The notes beneath the pieces were generated by a model. That model made no database searches. It saw nothing but the letters and a program-made list of their open reading frames with translations, and had not been told where the DNA came from. From CAZPKH01 sp964587165 (GTDB taxonomy: Bacteria; Bacteroidota; Bacteroidia; Bacteroidales; Muribaculaceae): a stretch of 64,000 bases of DNA. The stretch lies in NCBI GenBank assembly GCA_964587165.1, contig CAZPKH010000004.1, positions 1-64,000 on the forward strand, read 5' to 3'. The translations under genes and the position numbers were made by a program. Each line of letters starts with the position of its first letter. Position 1 is the stretch's first letter. Positions 61,629-64,000 of this stretch are shown in pieces.

Positions 61629-63470
61629 TTACAGATGGGCCAGATGTGAGTAGAAATCGTGGAGTATGAACCGGCCGGTCTGCTCGCGTTCGCGGTCGGG
61701 AGTGCCGTCGACGGTGCGCGCGGCGATATTGTCGAAATCGGTGTACCCTCTGCTGTCGGCCACTACGAAGCCGTTGTTGTACACATGCATGGCAAACGGC
61801 CGGGTGTAAGTGTCGGCGAGCACATCGCGTGAATATCGGAAGTGCGAATGGTCGATGCCGAGCTGGCCGAGCAGAGTGGCGGCGAGGTCGTTCTGCGACA
61901 CCGGTGTGTCGATCACTCCTGAGCCCTCGACTGCACCCCCGAGCCAGAGCATCGGCACACGGGCGTGCCACTCGTGCGACAAAGGCTCGTCGGTGAGGTT
62001 GAGGCCGTGGTCGCCCACCACTATGATAAGGGTGTCGTCCCACTGCGGCATCCGGCGGAAACGGTCGATGAAGCGCCCGAAAGCATCGTCGGTATATGCG
62101 AAGGCGTTGGCTATCTTGTTTTCGTGACGGCTGAACGGCACTTCGTACGGCTCGTGCGACGATAGGGTCTGCAGTGTCACAAACCACGGCCGGCCGGCGG
62201 CATCGATCGCGGGAATCTCGCTCAGGAGACGGTCGAACATCACATCGTCGTGCGCGCCCCAGCGGCAAGCCGGAGCCGACGAGGGGATATCGGCACGCTC
62301 GACAATACGGTCGTGGCCGGTGGCGAGATAGTACACCTTCTTGTTCATCACCGCTAAGTTGCCGCCGTGGAAAGCAGCTGTGTGATACCCCGCCTGCTGC
62401 TTGAGGGTGCGGGGGAGTCCGGGCATGTGCTGCACCTTGTCGCTGTGGCGTATGGCCAGTGTGTCGGGCTGCCCGGGGTAGCCGCTGAATAGGGCAAGCA
62501 GAGCGCGGTCGGTGCGCTCGCCGGCGGAGTATACATTGGTGAACAGCCACCCTTGGCCCGACAATTCGTTAAGCCGCGGGGTCACGTCTTTTTTCCCCCC
62601 GAGGGGCTCCACATAGTAGCTGCCGAGACTCTCCCACATCACTACGATGATATTCGGGCGGTCGGTGCGCAGCAGCCGTCGCTGCGGTGTGCCGGCTGTC
62701 GGGATCAGGGCTTCGACGGCCGATGCGCTCTCTGCATCGGTGGCGGTATAGCGGTAGCGGCCTGCAAACTCCTCTTTCTCGCCCAACGAGGCTACGAATG
62801 AGTAGAGCGGACAGAGCGCCGCGTGGTTGTAGAACATGTTTGAGCTGTAGTAAGCCATGTTAGGCTTGTTGGGGTGGCGCTTCACACCGCGGATCACAGC
62901 CGCAAGAGCTCCGGCCATAAGAATAAACAGAAGCGACCAAAGCAACTTCCACCACCCTCCGGCAGGCATATGCCGGGTGAGATCTGCCACACGTATGTCG
63001 AGCCCGAAAAGTGCAAGGACACACCCTGCCAAGAGCAAAACTGCCGTCACGGCGAGCAGACCCTGCGCCGGAGTGACGCTTGCGGTAGCACCCTCGAAGG
63101 AGTGAAGATAGTTGAGCACGGATCGGTCGAGTTTCGACTTCCAGTGGCCGTAGAGAGCCGTATCAGCCAAAGCTACTATCGCGAAAATCAGGGCTATCAG
63201 AGCATCACCCCCCCACAGCACAGGGGTGATCCACTCTCCGGGCAGAAGCACATAGACCCACAGCAGCAGGAGCACAGGGGCTGTGAGAAAGGCTGCCCCT
63301 ATCAGGTCGGTGGCATATCCGTGGCGCAACACTGCCGGATACGACGACATCCCCCGCTGCTCGGCGTCGGCGTGGCGGTTAGCCCACAGAAACAGCGGCT
63401 TCTGCACAAAGGTGAACAGCCACACGCATATAGCGAAATGTATCAGCAGATATAGAACGACGGAAAGCAT
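61629..63470 (-). CDS. LTA synthase-like phosphotransferase 1
   Basis: 613-aa membrane protein. Five helices in the first ~195 residues are followed by a periplasmic alkaline-phosphatase-superfamily sulfatase-like domain (about 270-600). Metal/catalytic residues: E280 (VMWESLG), T320 nucleophile (SAGERTDRALLALFSGYP), and D487-H488 (VVGDHGLN). In Firmicutes this family polymerises glycerol phosphate; in Gram-negatives relatives transfer phosphoglycerol or phosphoethanolamine to membrane glycans or lipid A. Start shares one base with the stop of the upstream paralogue. Confidence 0.88.
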   Translation of the reverse strand: MLSVVLYLLIHFAICVWLFTFVQKPLFLWANRHADAEQRGMSSYPAVLRHGYATDLIGAAFLTAPVLLLLWVYVLLPGEWITPVLWGGDALIALIFAIVALADTALYGHWKSKLDRSVLNYLHSFEGATASVTPAQGLLAVTAVLLLAGCVLALFGLDIRVADLTRHMPAGGWWKLLWSLLFILMAGALAAVIRGVKRHPNKPNMAYYSSNMFYNHAALCPLYSFVASLGEKEEFAGRYRYTATDAESASAVEALIPTAGTPQRRLLRTDRPNIIVVMWESLGSYYVEPLGGKKDVTPRLNELSGQGWLFTNVYSAGERTDRALLALFSGYPGQPDTLAIRHSDKVQHMPGLPRTLKQQAGYHTAAFHGGNLAVMNKKVYYLATGHDRIVERADIPSSAPACRWGAHDDVMFDRLLSEIPAIDAAGRPWFVTLQTLSSHEPYEVPFSRHENKIANAFAYTDDAFGRFIDRFRRMPQWDDTLIIVVGDHGLNLTDEPLSHEWHARVPMLWLGGAVEGSGVIDTPVSQNDLAATLLGQLGIDHSHFRYSRDVLADTYTRPFAMHVYNNGFVVADSRGYTDFDNIAARTVDGTPDREREQTGRFILHDFYSHLAHL

Positions 63471-64000
63471 CAGAGTGAATCAATATAGGTGTACAGACAC
63501 TGAAGTATGGTGCGCGCCATCTGCTCGCGCGATTGGTCGGGGCCCCATGCCACCCGCTCGGCTATGGTGTCGAAGTCGAGCCACCCCTCGGGGGTACGGA
63601 CGGCCACACCGTTGTGGTAGCTGTGGAAGGAGAACTGGCGCGATGGGTAGTCGGCAGAAAGCACGTCGCGCGAGAAGATGAAATCGTCGTGCGGCAGGCC
63701 CATCTGCGAAAGTATGGTGGCGGCAAGATCGGTCTGCGAGGTGATGGTATCGACGCGCATCGGCCCCTTGACGGCTCCGCCGAACATCACGGCCGGTATA
63801 CGCGGAAACTCGTAGTGGTTGAGCGGCAGGCCGTATTCGGAGCCGTAGTGCACGCCATGGTCGGCCACGACGACTACGAGGGTGTTGTCCCACACAGGCG
63901 ATTTGCGCAGAGTCTCGACAAACTCGCCTAAGGCGCGGTCGGTGTAAGCAAAGGCAGCCGCCATGCGGTCGGTTGCCCCATCTGCCGAGGGTACATCGAA
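63470..64000 (-). CDS. LTA synthase-like phosphotransferase 2, N-terminus beyond window
   Basis: C-terminal 176 residues of a second sulfatase-like enzyme, open at the window edge (reading continues above the Met at 63964 as FDVPSADGATDR). It retains the VVVADHGVHYG metal motif and the tail HSYHNGVAVRTPEGWLDFDTIAERV. This parallels HVYNNGFVVADSRGYTDFDNIAART of its downstream neighbour, so the two are paralogues. It ends overlapping the next ATG (TGATG). Confidence 0.88.
   Translation of the reverse strand, partial: FDVPSADGATDRMAAAFAYTDRALGEFVETLRKSPVWDNTLVVVVADHGVHYGSEYGLPLNHYEFPRIPAVMFGGAVKGPMRVDTITSQTDLAATILSQMGLPHDDFIFSRDVLSADYPSRQFSFHSYHNGVAVRTPEGWLDFDTIAERVAWGPDQSREQMARTILQCLYTYIDSL

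Noticed and set aside
1..64000. CRISPR arrays, tRNA or rRNA genes, insertion sequences
   Set aside because: Read on both strands by eye; no direct-repeat arrays, T-loop-like tRNA signatures, or transposase frames were seen. A covariance-model tRNA search would settle the RNA genes.

Overview
This 64 kb window looks like a chromosomal segment of a gut Bacteroidales bacterium, most likely Muribaculaceae; the family-level assignment is an inference. The evidence is: promoters of the Bacteroidota type (a TAnnTTTG -7 box ahead of many genes), a two-gene methylmalonyl-CoA mutase, a six-gene Na+-pumping NADH:quinone oxidoreductase, a short primary sigma factor of Bacteroides type, a BT_3928-type membrane protein, and lipoproteins with Bacteroidota-style lipoboxes. 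By eye the genes are GC-rich for this phylum, with AT-rich intergenic regions. I see no rRNA, tRNA, CRISPR array, intact insertion sequence or prophage.

Layout. 1-3.4 kb: methylmalonyl-CoA mutase (mutA, partial mutB). 3.6-5.7 kb: two-TM potassium channel and a porin. 5.9-9.4 kb: glutaminase, MFS transporter and asparaginase, a nitrogen or acid-stress cluster. 9.5-17.9 kb: MATE exporter, secreted starch-binding alpha-amylase, OPT peptide transporter coupled to a second MATE protein, and a GT2 glycosyltransferase. 17.9-24.8 kb: dnaA with nitroreductase, BrkB-type and ridA genes downstream, then mlaD-like, cell-wall amidase and MmcQ-like genes. 25.0-31.0 kb: nqrABCDEF. 31.1-38.3 kb: complete histidine operon hisGDCBHAF-IE behind an attenuator. 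38.5-45.7 kb: membrane protein, DUF3298 lipoprotein, the DUF1599/BT_3928/tpiA cluster, an acquired-looking lipoprotein, SPOR protein and folE. 45.7-46.6 kb: a structured repeat and a decayed zeta-toxin-like module. 46.8-52.8 kb: rfbD, prfC, aguA, aguB, guaA. 53.0-60.4 kb: cytosolic GH13, patatin, alaS, primary sigma factor, mdh. 60.6-64.0 kb: GT4 and two tandem LTA-synthase-like phosphotransferases, the last cut by the window end.

The strongest discovery is upstream of hisG, at 38108-38324 on the minus strand. A promoter is followed by a 25-codon leader peptide with six histidines in eight residues, an 11-nt antiterminator segment, and a terminator hairpin with a T run. The antiterminator can pair with the 5' arm of the terminator. 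Together these form a textbook-style histidine attenuator in a Bacteroidota genome. Other notable items are the zeta-toxin-like pseudogene pair broken by slippage-type lesions, a family of branched intergenic repeats after folE and guaA, a perfect 17-bp palindrome in the AT-rich dnaA upstream region, two GAAC-G10 homopolymers, and mirror-image promoters between the amylase and the OPT transporter.

Metabolically, the window joins propionate/succinate metabolism (Mut, Mdh), Na+-based respiration (Nqr), amide-nitrogen release, agmatine-to-putrescine conversion, purine and histidine synthesis, and starch use. These fit an anaerobic carbohydrate and amino-acid fermenter.
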